The notes beneath the pieces were generated by a model, which was not told where the DNA came from, searched no databases, and worked only from the letters and a program-made list of their open reading frames with translations. From Betaproteobacteria bacterium (GTDB lineage Bacteria; Pseudomonadota; Gammaproteobacteria; Burkholderiales; SHXO01), in the NCBI GenBank assembly GCA_025356655.1, contig JANXRW010000013.1, forward strand, positions 1 to 64,000: a DNA stretch of 64,000 nt. The letters run 5' to 3'. Shown here piece by piece: positions 55,877-64,000 of the stretch (positions are counted from its first letter, which is position 1; each line of letters begins with the position of its first letter). A program made the position numbers and the translations under genes.

Positions 55877-56449
55877 CTAGGCTCGGGCCAGGCGCTCCAG
55901 GCGCTTCTCCAGGCGCGCCACGTCCTCGCGTAGTCCATCCACGCCGGTTACGAAGGCCTCGACCTCCCAGGCGGGGGCGGCGAGCGCGATCTCCTCGGTC
56001 CAATACTCGGACAGGTTGTCCGCGAAGCTGGCCGCGGCTTCACGGGGCAGGCGCCCGAGCGAGCGCGCGGCACGCACCACGCGGTGGGCGAGCACGTCTC
56101 CGAGTAGGGCGGAGAGATCTTCCTCCACATCCCAGCTCAGCTGCAGGGCCAGACCGGAGAGCAGGGCAGCGAGGCCCGGATCACCCTGCAGCCGGAAGTC
56201 CCCAGCGTGCGGCCGGGCGCCTGCGGCGATCTTGATGAGCCCTGCCGTGCTCAGTTCCACCCGGGTGTCCGCCGTGGCGCCGCGGGCCGCCAGGAAGCCT
56301 CCCGCAGGGTCGATGCGCAGCCCCAGGCGCAGGCCCAGGACGCGCAGTTCCAGATGCCGCCCGGCAAACCTCTGCAGGCGGTCGCGCTGCGCGGGTTGCG
56401 CGCGCAACAGGTGGTTCAACGCGCCGGCGAGGGCGGACGATGCAAGCAT
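55877..56449 (-). CDS. ubiJ: Ubiquinone biosynthesis accessory factor UbiJ (SCP2-like)
   Basis: This protein of about 190 aa has an N-terminal SCP2-type lipid-binding domain (LNHLLRAQPAQRDRLQRFAGRHLELRVLG) and a C-terminal coiled-coil rich in Glu, Arg and Leu. It is part of the aerobic Ubi complex. The ATG at 56449 is taken as start, with GTG 56482 a possible earlier one that would overlap ubiE by 17 nt. No clear ribosome site separates them. Confidence 0.9.
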   Translation of the reverse strand: MLASSALAGALNHLLRAQPAQRDRLQRFAGRHLELRVLGLRLGLRIDPAGGFLAARGATADTRVELSTAGLIKIAAGARPHAGDFRLQGDPGLAALLSGLALQLSWDVEEDLSALLGDVLAHRVVRAARSLGRLPREAAASFADNLSEYWTEEIALAAPAWEVEAFVTGVDGLREDVARLEKRLERLARA

Positions 56450-56465
56450 GGGGGTAGGGCGCGCA

Positions 56466-57203
56466 TCAAAGGCGCCAGCCACGGTGCAGGGCCACGGCCC
56501 CGGCGGCCAGGTTGTGGTAGCGGACGCGATCCAACCCGGCGTCCTCCATCAGCGACTTGAGCTCCTCCTGCCCCGGGTGGCGGCGGATGGATTCCGCCAG
56601 GTAGCGGTAACTTGCGGCATCCCCCGCCACCAGTCGACCCAGGGCCGGCAACACGTGGAAGGAATAGGCGTCGTAGGCCCCGGCCAGCGGTGCCTGGATG
56701 CGCGAGAACTCTAAAATCAGCACCTGGCCACCGGGGCGCAGCACGCGCGTCATCTCCTGGATCGCGCGTGCCTTGCGCGTGACGTTGCGCAGGCCAAAGG
56801 CAATGCATACGCAATCGAACTGGGCGGAGGCCAGGGGCAATTGCTCAGCGTCGCACTGCAAAAGCGGCGGTAGTAGGCCCTCGTCGCACAGCCGGTCGCG
56901 CCCGCGGCGCAGCATCTGGGCGTTGATGTCGCCAAGCACCACCTGGCCGGTGGGCCCCACGCGCGCGAGGAACAGCCGGGTCATGTCCCCCGTGCCCCCC
57001 GCCAAGTCGAGCACCCGGTCACCCGGGCGCACACCGCTCACGCTCACGGCAAAGCGCTTCCACAGCCGGTGCATGCCCAGCGACATGAGATCGTTCATGA
57101 CATCGTAGCGCCCGGCGACGGAGTCGAACACACCGCCTACGAGCCGCGCCTTCTGATCCTCAGGAATTTGGCGGTAACCAAAATCAGTGGTTTTGGATGT
57201 CAT
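56466..57203 (-). CDS. ubiE: Ubiquinone/menaquinone C-methyltransferase UbiE
   Basis: This 245-aa enzyme C-methylates the benzoquinol or naphthoquinol ring. Signatures are [25 protein letters not shown] and [12 protein letters not shown], ending [14 protein letters not shown]. It lies 14 bp after the DUF971 gene and just ahead of ubiJ, forming the same-strand quinone block. Confidence 0.97.
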   Translation of the reverse strand: MTSKTTDFGYRQIPEDQKARLVGGVFDSVAGRYDVMNDLMSLGMHRLWKRFAVSVSGVRPGDRVLDLAGGTGDMTRLFLARVGPTGQVVLGDINAQMLRRGRDRLCDEGLLPPLLQCDAEQLPLASAQFDCVCIAFGLRNVTRKARAIQEMTRVLRPGGQVLILEFSRIQAPLAGAYDAYSFHVLPALGRLVAGDAASYRYLAESIRRHPGQEELKSLMEDAGLDRVRYHNLAAGAVALHRGWRL

Positions 57204-57217
57204 GGCTGGTGCGGACG

Positions 57218-57655
57218 CTAGGAAGGTTTGTAAAAACGCACGGTATGCTGGTGGGGCTTTACGGCGGCCTCCGGATCCCGACTGCCGCCTTCGCGCTCGA
57301 GGCGCTGCAGGTACTGCCGCCAGAGGGCATCCTGATCACGCCCGATGGCGTGGAGATAGTCCCAGGAGAATATGCCGCTGTCGTGTCCGTCCGTAAAAAC
57401 GAGACGGACTGCGTAGTTTCCCACGGGCTCGACCGCGCGCACACCCACGTCGCGCTTGCCCCGTTGCAACACCTCCTGACCCGGCCCGTGGCCGCGCACC
57501 TCCGCCGAGGGGGAGTACACGCGCAGGAACTCGCAGGGCAAGCGCACCGTGGAACCATTCGCGTAGCTCAGTTCGAGCACGCGCGAGCCTTGGTGCAGGG
57601 TGATCTCAGCGGGTACGTGATTTGCGTCCCGGGTAGCGCGGGCCTGCTCAACCAT
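57218..57655 (-). CDS. DUF971 (gamma-butyrobetaine hydroxylase N-terminal-like) protein
   Basis: This 145-aa protein has [21 protein letters not shown] and [14 protein letters not shown], typical of DUF971 proteins that are small and contain a zinc- or metal-like beta domain. The start [10 protein letters not shown] at 57655 has GGAGG 10 nt upstream. In gammaproteobacteria it frequently precedes ubiE, as it does here. The role is unknown. Confidence 0.88.
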   Translation of the reverse strand: MVEQARATRDANHVPAEITLHQGSRVLELSYANGSTVRLPCEFLRVYSPSAEVRGHGPGQEVLQRGKRDVGVRAVEPVGNYAVRLVFTDGHDSGIFSWDYLHAIGRDQDALWRQYLQRLEREGGSRDPEAAVKPHQHTVRFYKPS

Positions 57656-57776
57656 GAATGGAGGTCCTCCGAGGGGCACGGTGTCGGGATCGGACCGCAG
57701 GAATGCGGCTCCGGCGGGCGACTATAGCCCATCCGGGCTACTGGGCTCAACGCGCCGCGGGACGCGTTTTAGGGGG

Positions 57777-57810
57777 CTGTAACGACCACGCAACATTGTT
57801 GTCATAGTAT
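57777..57810 (+). promoter_or_regulatory. Candidate Pho box and -10 of phoB
   Basis: Three heptamers fall at an 11-bp spacing: CTGTAAC (57777), ACGCAAC (57788) and TTGTCAT (57799). The Pho box consensus is built of such CTGTCAT-type repeats in phase. TAGTAT (57805-57810) could be the -10, 10 bp after the second repeat. It lies 30 bp before phoB, which would fit autoregulation by phosphorylated PhoB. Matches are imperfect. Confidence 0.4.
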
Positions 57811-57839
57811 GAGCTGGAAGCCCACTCTGGAGAACCGAC

Positions 57840-58526
57840 GTGGCCGCTACCGTACTGGTGGTTGAAGATGAGCCGGCGATTCAAGAACTCATCGCCTATA
57901 ACTTGAAGCAGGCAGGGCATCAGCCGATGCGTGCCGACAATGCCGAACAAGCGATGCGCCTAGTACAGGATGCGCTGCCCGATTTGGTGCTACTCGACTG
58001 GATGCTGCCTGGACTCTCAGGCATCGAGTTCGCTCGGCGCCTGCGTTCCGACCGGCGCACGCGCGGCGTCCCCATCATCATGCTCACGGCGCGGGCTGAC
58101 GAGCAGGACAAGCTCACGGGCCTGGACACCGGGGCCGATGACTATATCACCAAGCCTTTTTCTCCGCGGGAGCTCAACGCGCGGGTGAAAGCGGTGCTGC
58201 GGCGCCGGGCCCCGCAAATGACCGACGACCTGGTGCAGACCGGTGCGCTAGCGCTCGATCCGGCCACTCACCGCGTCACGGCCGAGGGTGCACCCATCCA
58301 CCTGGGGCCCACCGAATTCCGCCTGCTGCACTTCCTGATGACCCATCCCGAGCGCGTGCACTCGCGCACGCAATTGCTCGACCAGGTCTGGGGGGATCAT
58401 GTCTTCGTGGAAGAGCGTACCGTGGACGTGCACATCCGGCGCCTGCGTAAGGCGCTGGAGGATTCCCGCACCGACCGGCTCATCCAGACCGTGCGCGGCG
58501 CCGGCTACCGGTTCTCTGCGGACTAA
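57840..58526 (+). CDS. phoB: Phosphate regulon response regulator PhoB
   Basis: This 228-aa OmpR-family regulator has a receiver domain with phospho-acceptor Asp53 (LLDWMLPG) and Lys105 (YITKPF), then a winged-helix DNA-binding domain (TEFRLLHFLMTHPERVHSRTQLL, RTVDVHIRRLRKAL). GTG start at 57840 with GGAGA 6 nt upstream. It is paired with phoR downstream. It should activate phosphate-scavenging genes when phosphorylated. Confidence 0.95.
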   Translation: MAATVLVVEDEPAIQELIAYNLKQAGHQPMRADNAEQAMRLVQDALPDLVLLDWMLPGLSGIEFARRLRSDRRTRGVPIIMLTARADEQDKLTGLDTGADDYITKPFSPRELNARVKAVLRRRAPQMTDDLVQTGALALDPATHRVTAEGAPIHLGPTEFRLLHFLMTHPERVHSRTQLLDQVWGDHVFVEERTVDVHIRRLRKALEDSRTDRLIQTVRGAGYRFSAD

Positions 58527-58531
58527 AGACG

Positions 58532-58574
58532 CCTCAGGGCACCGGCCGCGAGGCCGTTGCCCTGAGGGTTTTCT
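58532..58574 (+). terminator. Hairpin between phoB and phoR
   Basis: A perfect 10-bp stem, CCTCAGGGCA (58532-58541) with TGCCCTGAGG (58558-58567), encloses an inner CGGCC/GGCCG stem with a GCGA loop. It is followed by GTTTTCT. It looks like an intrinsic terminator or attenuator, so phoR may be made at lower level than phoB. Confidence 0.65.
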
Positions 58575-58617
58575 GGGATAATCGGCACTTGCCCTGCCAC
58601 GGGGCACCTTGCGGACG

Positions 58618-59979
58618 ATGATTGTGCTGAAGCTCTGGTGGGAACAACTGTTCCCGGTGGCGGTGCTCGCCGTGGCCTGTCTCATCGCCCTGCCCTTCCT
58701 CGGGGCGGTCGTCGCGTTGGGGTTGGCCTGCCTGGGCCTCCTCCTGATGTTGCTCTCGCAACTGCATAACCTGATCCAACTCGGGCGCTGGGTGCGCGAA
58801 CCGCTCCCGCAATCGGTGCCGGAGAGCCGGGGCGCCTGGGATCGCGCCTTCACCGGCCTGCTCCACCTCACGCGACGTCAACTCCACGTGGAGGCGCGCC
58901 TTTCAGCCGCCCTGGAGCAATTCCAGCTCGCTGGGGCGGCCATGCCCGAGGGCGTCATCGTGCTCGACGACAAGGATCGTATCGAGTGGTGCAATCCCCG
59001 GGCGGAGAGCTATTTCGGCCTCTCCAGCACACGCGACCGGGCTCAGCACATTACCTACCTGATCCGGGCCCGAGGTTTCGTCGAATATCTCAAGGAGGGC
59101 CAGTTCGGCCAGCCGCTGGTGCTCCGGGTGACCCGCGGCGCTGCCGAGCTCAGCCTTTCCGTTCAGTTGGTTACCTACGGTGGTCGGCAGAAGCTCTTGC
59201 TCACCCGGGACGTGACCCGCTGGGAACAGTTGGAAACCGCGCGCAGGGACTTCGTGGCGAACGTCTCCCATGAATTGCGCACCCCGCTGACGGTGGTGTC
59301 GGGGTTTCTGGAGACGCTCACGGACATGCCGGCCGAGGAGCAGGAGATGCGCGCACGCGCACTCACCTTCATGTCCGAGCAGACGGCGCGCATGCTGCGC
59401 CTCATCGAAGACCTGCTCACCTTGTCCCGGCTCGAGAGTAGCAGCGACCAAGTGCGCTCCGAGTGGGTGGACATCGCCGGGATGGCGCGCGCCCTGCACG
59501 CCGACGCGCTCGCGCTCTCCGCCGGGCGGCACCGCGTGAGCGCACGGGTGGAGACGCACCTGGGACTGAAGGGCAACGCGGAGGAACTACGTAGTGCCTT
59601 CTCCAACCTGGTGACCAACGCCGTGCGTTATACCCCCGAAGGCGGCGAGGTGGAACTGCGCTGGTTTCAGCGGCAAAATCAGGTCGGCTTCTCCGTACGC
59701 GATACGGGTATCGGCATCGAGCCCCATCATATTCCCCGACTCACGGAACGCTTCTACCGGGTCGATCGTAGCCGCTCGCGCAGCACCGGCGGCACTGGGC
59801 TGGGACTCGCCATCGTCAAGCACGTGCTCTCCCGCCACGACGGCCGACTGGAGGTGCAGAGCGAACTCTCCAGGGGCAGCACCTTCACCGCGGTCTTCGC
59901 AACCGAACGCATCACCCACGCTTTCCCGGGGAGTGACGCAACGCCGGATGAATCCGACCCACACCCGCAACCCGGTTAA
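58618..59979 (+). CDS. phoR: Phosphate regulon sensor kinase PhoR
   Basis: This 453-aa inner-membrane kinase has two hydrophobic helices (about 10-50), a PAS domain (about 100-200), and the kinase core with His218 in NVSHELRTPLTVV, N box NLVTNAVRYT and G boxes DTGIGIEP and GTGLGLAIVKHVL. The ATG at 58618 is chosen; TTG 58609 would add three residues. It phosphorylates PhoB under phosphate limitation. Its 3' end leads after 13 nt into the next gene. Confidence 0.95.
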   Translation: MIVLKLWWEQLFPVAVLAVACLIALPFLGAVVALGLACLGLLLMLLSQLHNLIQLGRWVREPLPQSVPESRGAWDRAFTGLLHLTRRQLHVEARLSAALEQFQLAGAAMPEGVIVLDDKDRIEWCNPRAESYFGLSSTRDRAQHITYLIRARGFVEYLKEGQFGQPLVLRVTRGAAELSLSVQLVTYGGRQKLLLTRDVTRWEQLETARRDFVANVSHELRTPLTVVSGFLETLTDMPAEEQEMRARALTFMSEQTARMLRLIEDLLTLSRLESSSDQVRSEWVDIAGMARALHADALALSAGRHRVSARVETHLGLKGNAEELRSAFSNLVTNAVRYTPEGGEVELRWFQRQNQVGFSVRDTGIGIEPHHIPRLTERFYRVDRSRSRSTGGTGLGLAIVKHVLSRHDGRLEVQSELSRGSTFTAVFATERITHAFPGSDATPDESDPHPQPG

Positions 59980-59992
59980 GGAGGCCCAGCGC

Positions 59993-61081
59993 GTGACGAC
60001 CATCACATCCATTGAGTGCAACCGCTACCCCATCGTACTGCCGGTTACCCTCTCCGACAGCACGCATGGGGACATGACCCACTTCGAGCTGATCACGGTA
60101 CGCCTGCGTGACAGCGACGGCGCCGAAGGCGTCGGCTACAGCTACACGGTGGGGGCCAACGGTCACGCGGCGCGCGCCACGGTGAACGCTGATCTCACGC
60201 CCTGCCTGCTGGGTCAACCCGCAGACCGGATCGAGGCCCTATTTAAACGCATGTGGTGGGCTGTGCATTACGGCGGGCGGGGCGGCGCAGCCTCGCTCGC
60301 CATCTCGGCGGTGGACATCGCGCTGTGGGACCTGCGCGCAAAGCGCCTGAATGAACCGCTGTGGAAGCTGCTCGGCGGCGCTGACCCGCTGGTGCCCTGC
60401 TACGCTGGCGGAATCGACTTGCAGTTCACCTTGGAGCGCCTACTCGCGCAGACCGAGGCCAACCTGGCGCGTGGCTTCCGGGCCATCAAGATGAAGGTGG
60501 GGCGCCCGCGCCTATCCGAGGACGTGGCCCGCGTCGTGGCCATGCGCCGGCTGCTGGGCGCGGATTTCCCGCTGATGGTGGATGCCAACATGCGCTGGAG
60601 CGCCGACGAGGCTATCCGCGCGGCGCGCGCCTTCCGCGAGGAGGACGTCTATTGGCTGGAGGAACCGACCATCCCGGATGACGTCGAGGGCAATGCCCGC
60701 ATCCTGCGCGAAGGGGGGCTACCGCTCGCCACGGGCGAGAACCTGCACACGCTCTACGAATTCAGCCACATGATGCGCGCGGGCGCCGTCAGCTTCCCCG
60801 AACCCGACGTGACCAACTGCGGCGGAATTACGGTGTTTATGAAGATCGCCCATCTGGCCGAGGGCTTTAACCTGCCCGTGACCTCCCACGGCGCCCATGA
60901 CATCACCGTGCACCTCTTGGCCGCAGTACCCAACCGCTCCTACCTGGAAGCACACGGCTTCGGACTGGAGCGCTATATCGCCCACCCGCTGGTGATCGAG
61001 GAGGGTTTCGCACGGGCCCCGGACCGCCCCGGCCACGGCATCGAATTCGACTGGGCGGCCCTGGAAAAGCTGCGGACCTGA
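59993..61081 (+). CDS. Enolase-superfamily dehydratase or racemase (mandelate racemase/muconate-lactonizing type)
   Basis: This 362-aa protein starts at GTG 59993, with AAGGAGG 8 nt upstream. Catalytic bases are K166 and K168 (AIKMKVG) and H299 (TSHGAHD). Metal ligands are D197 (MVDAN), E223 (WLEEPT) and E249 (TGEN). Members dehydrate acid sugars or racemise substrates. The substrate cannot be named. It follows phoR by 13 bp but the stop of phoR lies inside its upstream region, so co-transcription is possible. Confidence 0.88.
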   Translation: MTTITSIECNRYPIVLPVTLSDSTHGDMTHFELITVRLRDSDGAEGVGYSYTVGANGHAARATVNADLTPCLLGQPADRIEALFKRMWWAVHYGGRGGAASLAISAVDIALWDLRAKRLNEPLWKLLGGADPLVPCYAGGIDLQFTLERLLAQTEANLARGFRAIKMKVGRPRLSEDVARVVAMRRLLGADFPLMVDANMRWSADEAIRAARAFREEDVYWLEEPTIPDDVEGNARILREGGLPLATGENLHTLYEFSHMMRAGAVSFPEPDVTNCGGITVFMKIAHLAEGFNLPVTSHGAHDITVHLLAAVPNRSYLEAHGFGLERYIAHPLVIEEGFARAPDRPGHGIEFDWAALEKLRT

Positions 61082-61118
61082 GGGCCTTCGGAGCCCCCCC
61101 CCACGTCAAGCTGGTACT

Positions 61119-61220
61119 TGGGTGGGGATGGGGCGGGGATGGGGCGGGGATGGGGCGGGGGTGGGGGCGGGGGTGGGGTGGGGTGGGGTGGGGGCGAGGT
61201 AGGGGAGGGGAGGAAGTGGG
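61119..61220 (+). repeat. G-rich tandem tract (G-quadruplex-forming candidate)
   Basis: The stretch repeats units like GGGGATGGGGC and GGGGT, with over a dozen runs of four or more G, and shows almost no other composition. It lies between the enolase-superfamily gene and the small gene at 61317. It could fold as a DNA or RNA quadruplex, and slipped-strand changes would be expected. The minus-strand C-rich side gives no protein with a known domain. Confidence 0.85.
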
Positions 61221-61316
61221 CTTGCAGCGCCCCGCGGAACAGCGTGCCACAATCCGGTCTTCGATTCCCCGCGGCCCCCAGCGCCCGCGAAGCCCCTTAA
61301 ACCCGCGGATGAGACC

Positions 61317-61796
61317 ATGAGCGATCAGCACAGTTCGGCCACGCCCCAGGGCGCCCAGTACGCCACCGTCTTCCACCAGAAGCTGCTCGGTGCAAACTGC
61401 GATATCGATGTGGTCGTGGACTTGGTCAGCCTCGAGGCTGAGGCGACTATCGCCATGAAGCAGATGTTCAGCGCGCAGCCGTCCTTCACTATGACCGCTG
61501 TGCAGTTGCGGCAGCTCGAGGCGGGTCTGCGGGAGATGAAGCGTTCCAGCGCCTTACTCGACAACCGCCTGCCGGAGGCGGCGGATCACCAACTGAACAT
61601 CAGCGCGGGGGCAGCCACCGCCATCATCCTGCGCCCTGAGGGCAAACCGGCACGCTTCGCGCTGTCGGTGGGCTTATTCCACCGCGAAGGCGCGCTCGCG
61701 CAGTTGCCTCTGGAGGAAATTGGGCAGGCGCTGCGGCAGATCGACGCGCTCCTGGCTGCGGCTGTCGCCAAGGTTCGTAACGGCCGCGGCAAATAG
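61317..61796 (+). CDS. Hypothetical protein (159 aa)
   Basis: This soluble protein of 159 aa begins MSDQHSSATPQG and has FHQKLLGANCDIDVVVDLVSLEAE and a Leu/Ala-rich C-terminal helix (EEIGQALRQIDALLAAAVAKV). No signal peptide, membrane helix or recognised domain is seen. It follows the G-rich tract by about 100 bp. The codon pattern and balanced composition suggest a real gene. Confidence 0.6.
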   Translation: MSDQHSSATPQGAQYATVFHQKLLGANCDIDVVVDLVSLEAEATIAMKQMFSAQPSFTMTAVQLRQLEAGLREMKRSSALLDNRLPEAADHQLNISAGAATAIILRPEGKPARFALSVGLFHREGALAQLPLEEIGQALRQIDALLAAAVAKVRNGRGK

Positions 61797-61801
61797 CCTA
61801 C

Positions 61802-62227
61802 TCAGGCAACGCCGGGAGACAAGCGCCGAGTCAGGGCCGCACTCAGGCGAGGAGCGAAGTCGCTGGGCACGGGCCGGGGGTTCGGCCTCACCCGCACGTC
61901 CCAGATGGCCGCGGGGAAGTGCGGATCATCTGTAAACCGCGGAATCACGTGCCAATGCAAGTGCGCGATGCGGTTACCGAAGCTCGCCAGGTTCATTTTG
62001 TCGGGGGCGAGGAGTTCGCGCAGCGCCTCCTCTAGGGCATAGACGGCCGTCATGAGCGCATCGCGTTCGCTGCGCGCGAGCTCGGTCATCTCCGCCACAT
62101 GAGCTTGCAGCACCACCCGGCAAAGCCCCGGGTGATCAGCCTCGGCTGGCCAGACCACGCGCACCCGCTCGTCCGCCCAGAGCACCTCCCCGCCGGGGGT
62201 GTCGCAAAGTGCGCAGCCCCCGCTCAC
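61802..62227 (-). CDS. HIT-family protein
   Basis: This 141-aa protein contains HLHWHVIPR, the His triad (H89, H91, H93), and FGNRIAH before it. Such enzymes hydrolyse or transfer nucleotidyl groups from dinucleotide or AMP-linked substrates. A C-x2-C (CALC, 5-8) near the N-terminus may bind zinc, as in some branches. It overlaps the upstream oxidoreductase by 4 nt, so the two are likely co-transcribed. Confidence 0.88.
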   Translation of the reverse strand: MSGGCALCDTPGGEVLWADERVRVVWPAEADHPGLCRVVLQAHVAEMTELARSERDALMTAVYALEEALRELLAPDKMNLASFGNRIAHLHWHVIPRFTDDPHFPAAIWDVRVRPNPRPVPSDFAPRLSAALTRRLSPGVA

Positions 62228-64000
62228 AACAGAACCCGCTCGATTCCCCCTCGATTGGCCTTGTCCACGTAGTCGCGCATCCAGTTCTCCCCGAGCAGGT
62301 GACGCGCCATCTCCACCACGATGTAATCGGCCGTCGTGCCCGTGTCCTCGTCGTAGCGTGACAGCCCCTGCAGGCAGGAGGGACAGGAGGTGAGCACCTT
62401 GATCGGTCCGTCATGTCCCTGGCCGCGGATGGAAGCTACATTTTTCTGCATCTCCTCCTGCTTGCGGAAGCGCACCTGCGTGGAGATGTCCGGACGCGTG
62501 ACGGCCAGGGTGCCGGACTCGCCGCAGCAGCGCTCGGCCGCCGTCACGGTTTGTCCCATGAGGGTTTTAACGACAGTGAGCGGTGCGTGGGTCTTCATGG
62601 GCGAGTGGCAGGGGTCGTGGTACATGTAGCGCACGCCTGTCAGACCCTCGAGCCGGACGTTCTTCTCCAGCAGGTACTCGTGAATGTCGAGGAGTCGGCA
62701 GCCCGGAAAGATTTTCTCAAACTGATAATCGCGCAACTGGTCATGGCAGGTGCCGCAGGAGACGATGACGGTGCGGATATCCAGGTAGTTCAGCGTGTTG
62801 GCCACTCGGTGAAACAGCACACGGTTGTCGGTGACAATCTGTTGTCCCTTCTCCCCCTCGCCGGCCGCCGTCTGGGGATACCCGCAACAGAGGTAGCCGG
62901 GGGGCAAGACGGTGATGGCACCCACGTGATAGAGCATGGCCTGGGTGGCCAGCCCCACCTGACCGAAGAGCCGCTCGGAGCCGCACCCCGGGAAATAGAA
63001 CACGGCGTCGGACTCCTCGGTGACACGCGCGGCGTCACGGATAACCGGCACCACGGTGCGGTCCTCGATGTCGAGCAGCGCGCGCGAGGTCTTCTTCGGG
63101 AGGCCACCGGGCATGGGCTTGTTGATGAAGTGGATCACCTGGGCACGCAGGGGCGCGCGTCCCAGGGTGGCGGGCGGGGCCTGAGTCTGGGAGCGAGTCA
63201 GTCCGAGCCGGCGGGCGAAGCCATGGGCTAAGCGTTGCGCACGGTAGCCCCACTCGATCATCACCTTGCGCACGAGTTTGATCGTGCGCGGATCGGTGGC
63301 ATTAAGGAAGAGCATGGCAGCTGCCGTGCCCGGGTTGAGACGCTTTTTGCCCATGCGCTGCAGGAGGTTGCGCATGGCGATCGAAACATCGCCGAAGTCG
63401 ATATCCACGGGGCAAGGGGACAAGCACTTGTGGCACACCGTGCAGTGGTCAGCCACGTCGCCGAACTCGTCGAAGTGACGCAAGGACACCCCGCGGCGGG
63501 TTTGCTCTTCGTAGAGGAACGCCTCGATAAGCAGCCCCGTGGCTAGAATCTTGTTGCGCGGGCTGTAGAGGAGGTTCGCCCGCGGCACGTGGGTGCTGCA
63601 CACGGGTTTGCACTTGCCGCAGCGCAGGCAGTCCTTGATGGAATCGGAAATCTCTCCGATGGCGCTCTGCTCGAGGATCAGGCTCTCCTGCTCGAGCAGG
63701 CTGAAGCTCGGCGTATAGGCCCGGTCCAGGTTGGCCCCCTCAAGGAGCTTGCCGGCGTTGAACCGCCCCTCGGGATCGACCTCGGCTTTATATCGCGCGA
63801 AGGCCGCGCGCTCCTCGGGCTCCAGGTAATCGAGCTTGGTAATGCCAATGCCGTGCTCACCGGAGATGACGCCGCCCAGTGCGCGGGCGGTGGCCATGAT
63901 CCGGGCGACCACGCCGTTGGCCTGCTGCAGCATGTCGTAGTCGGCGGAATTCACCGGGATGTTCGTGTGCACGTTACCGTCGCCCGCATGCATGTGCAGC
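62224..64000 (-). CDS. FAD-linked oxidase/iron-sulfur oxidoreductase (GlcD-GlcF type), N-terminus outside window
   Basis: This partial protein (at least 589 aa in the window) runs off the right edge. The visible part begins with the C-terminal FAD-linked oxidase domain (MHAGDGNVHTNIPVN, GVISGEHGIGITKLDYL), then two CxxCxxCxxxC iron-sulfur sites (CLRCGKCKPVCSTH, CTVCHKCLSPCP), and two CCG domains (FPGCGSERL, LCCGYPQ, ERCCGES). Such D-lactate or glycolate-type oxidases pass electrons from a 2-hydroxyacid to quinone. The substrate is not determined. Confidence 0.88.
   Translation of the reverse strand, partial: LHMHAGDGNVHTNIPVNSADYDMLQQANGVVARIMATARALGGVISGEHGIGITKLDYLEPEERAAFARYKAEVDPEGRFNAGKLLEGANLDRAYTPSFSLLEQESLILEQSAIGEISDSIKDCLRCGKCKPVCSTHVPRANLLYSPRNKILATGLLIEAFLYEEQTRRGVSLRHFDEFGDVADHCTVCHKCLSPCPVDIDFGDVSIAMRNLLQRMGKKRLNPGTAAAMLFLNATDPRTIKLVRKVMIEWGYRAQRLAHGFARRLGLTRSQTQAPPATLGRAPLRAQVIHFINKPMPGGLPKKTSRALLDIEDRTVVPVIRDAARVTEESDAVFYFPGCGSERLFGQVGLATQAMLYHVGAITVLPPGYLCCGYPQTAAGEGEKGQQIVTDNRVLFHRVANTLNYLDIRTVIVSCGTCHDQLRDYQFEKIFPGCRLLDIHEYLLEKNVRLEGLTGVRYMYHDPCHSPMKTHAPLTVVKTLMGQTVTAAERCCGESGTLAVTRPDISTQVRFRKQEEMQKNVASIRGQGHDGPIKVLTSCPSCLQGLSRYDEDTGTTADYIVVEMARHLLGENWMRDYVDKANRGGIERVLL

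Noticed and set aside
61106-61376. Proline-rich minus-strand frames over the G-rich tract
   Set aside because: They are the direct result of C-runs, with no domain or start signal.
1-64000. CRISPR arrays or tRNA/rRNA genes
   Set aside because: No regularly spaced repeats of CRISPR length, and no tRNA or rRNA sequence signature was recognised by eye.

Overview
The window is GC-rich DNA that looks like a gammaproteobacterial chromosome. Blocks such as trpE-gph-rpe, apaG, mltA, potABCD, ubiE-ubiJ-ubiB and phoB-phoR are typical of that class. The style suggests a Chromatiales/Ectothiorhodospiraceae-like lineage, but nothing in the sequence fixes the family. I saw no rRNA, tRNA or CRISPR array.

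Left part (1-38 kb) is a large accessory glycan locus. After an IS66 scrap (175-390), an asparagine-synthase-like gene on the minus strand (1082-3052) and a gene-poor gap, a dense plus-strand gene train begins at 3.9 kb. Its first module (3.9-15.6 kb) reads as synthesis of an unusual activated sugar acid. It has an SpsF-type cytidylyltransferase, DegT aminotransferase, SDR epimerase/dehydratase, NeuB-type synthase with SAF domain, formyltransferase, NodB deacetylase, Gfo/Idh/MocA oxidoreductase, GNAT acetyltransferase and a second asparagine-synthase-like amidotransferase. A complete HisH2-HisF2-amidotransferase trio for acetamidino (amidine) groups follows. Most joints in the first half are 4-nt stop/start overlaps. 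Together they predict a nitrogen-rich nonulosonate-like sugar carrying formyl, amide and/or amidine groups.

The second module (15.7-37.3 kb) carries seven probable glycosyltransferases, seven SAM-methyltransferase-like genes (one a DUF268 protein), a PhyH-type dioxygenase, a left-handed-beta-helix acyltransferase, an acyltransferase-3/SGNH protein and one half-size ABC exporter that could flip a lipid-linked glycan. No Wzx, Wzy, Wza or initiating glycosyltransferase is seen. The locus ends in decay: an epimerase cut after about 15 codons, joined to a broken DUF4143 ATPase gene.

The right part (38-64 kb) is mostly housekeeping: a four-PAS sensor kinase, trpE-gph-rpe, apaG, a small membrane ORF, mltA, a VanZ protein, a DHH phosphoesterase, and polyamine uptake genes. 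potABC and potD are separated by 1.46 kb of junk holding a second IS66 scrap and an antitoxin remnant. Then come ubiB-ubiJ-ubiE, a DUF971 gene, phoB with a candidate Pho box, a hairpin terminator, phoR, an enolase-superfamily enzyme, a striking G-rich tract, a small unknown gene, a HIT protein, and the C-terminal part of a GlcD/GlcF-type FAD and iron-sulfur oxidoreductase running off the right edge.

The two IS66 scraps are 216-bp direct repeats of about 88% identity lying 51 kb apart. The most interesting candidate system is the 3.9-15.6 kb sugar-acid module.
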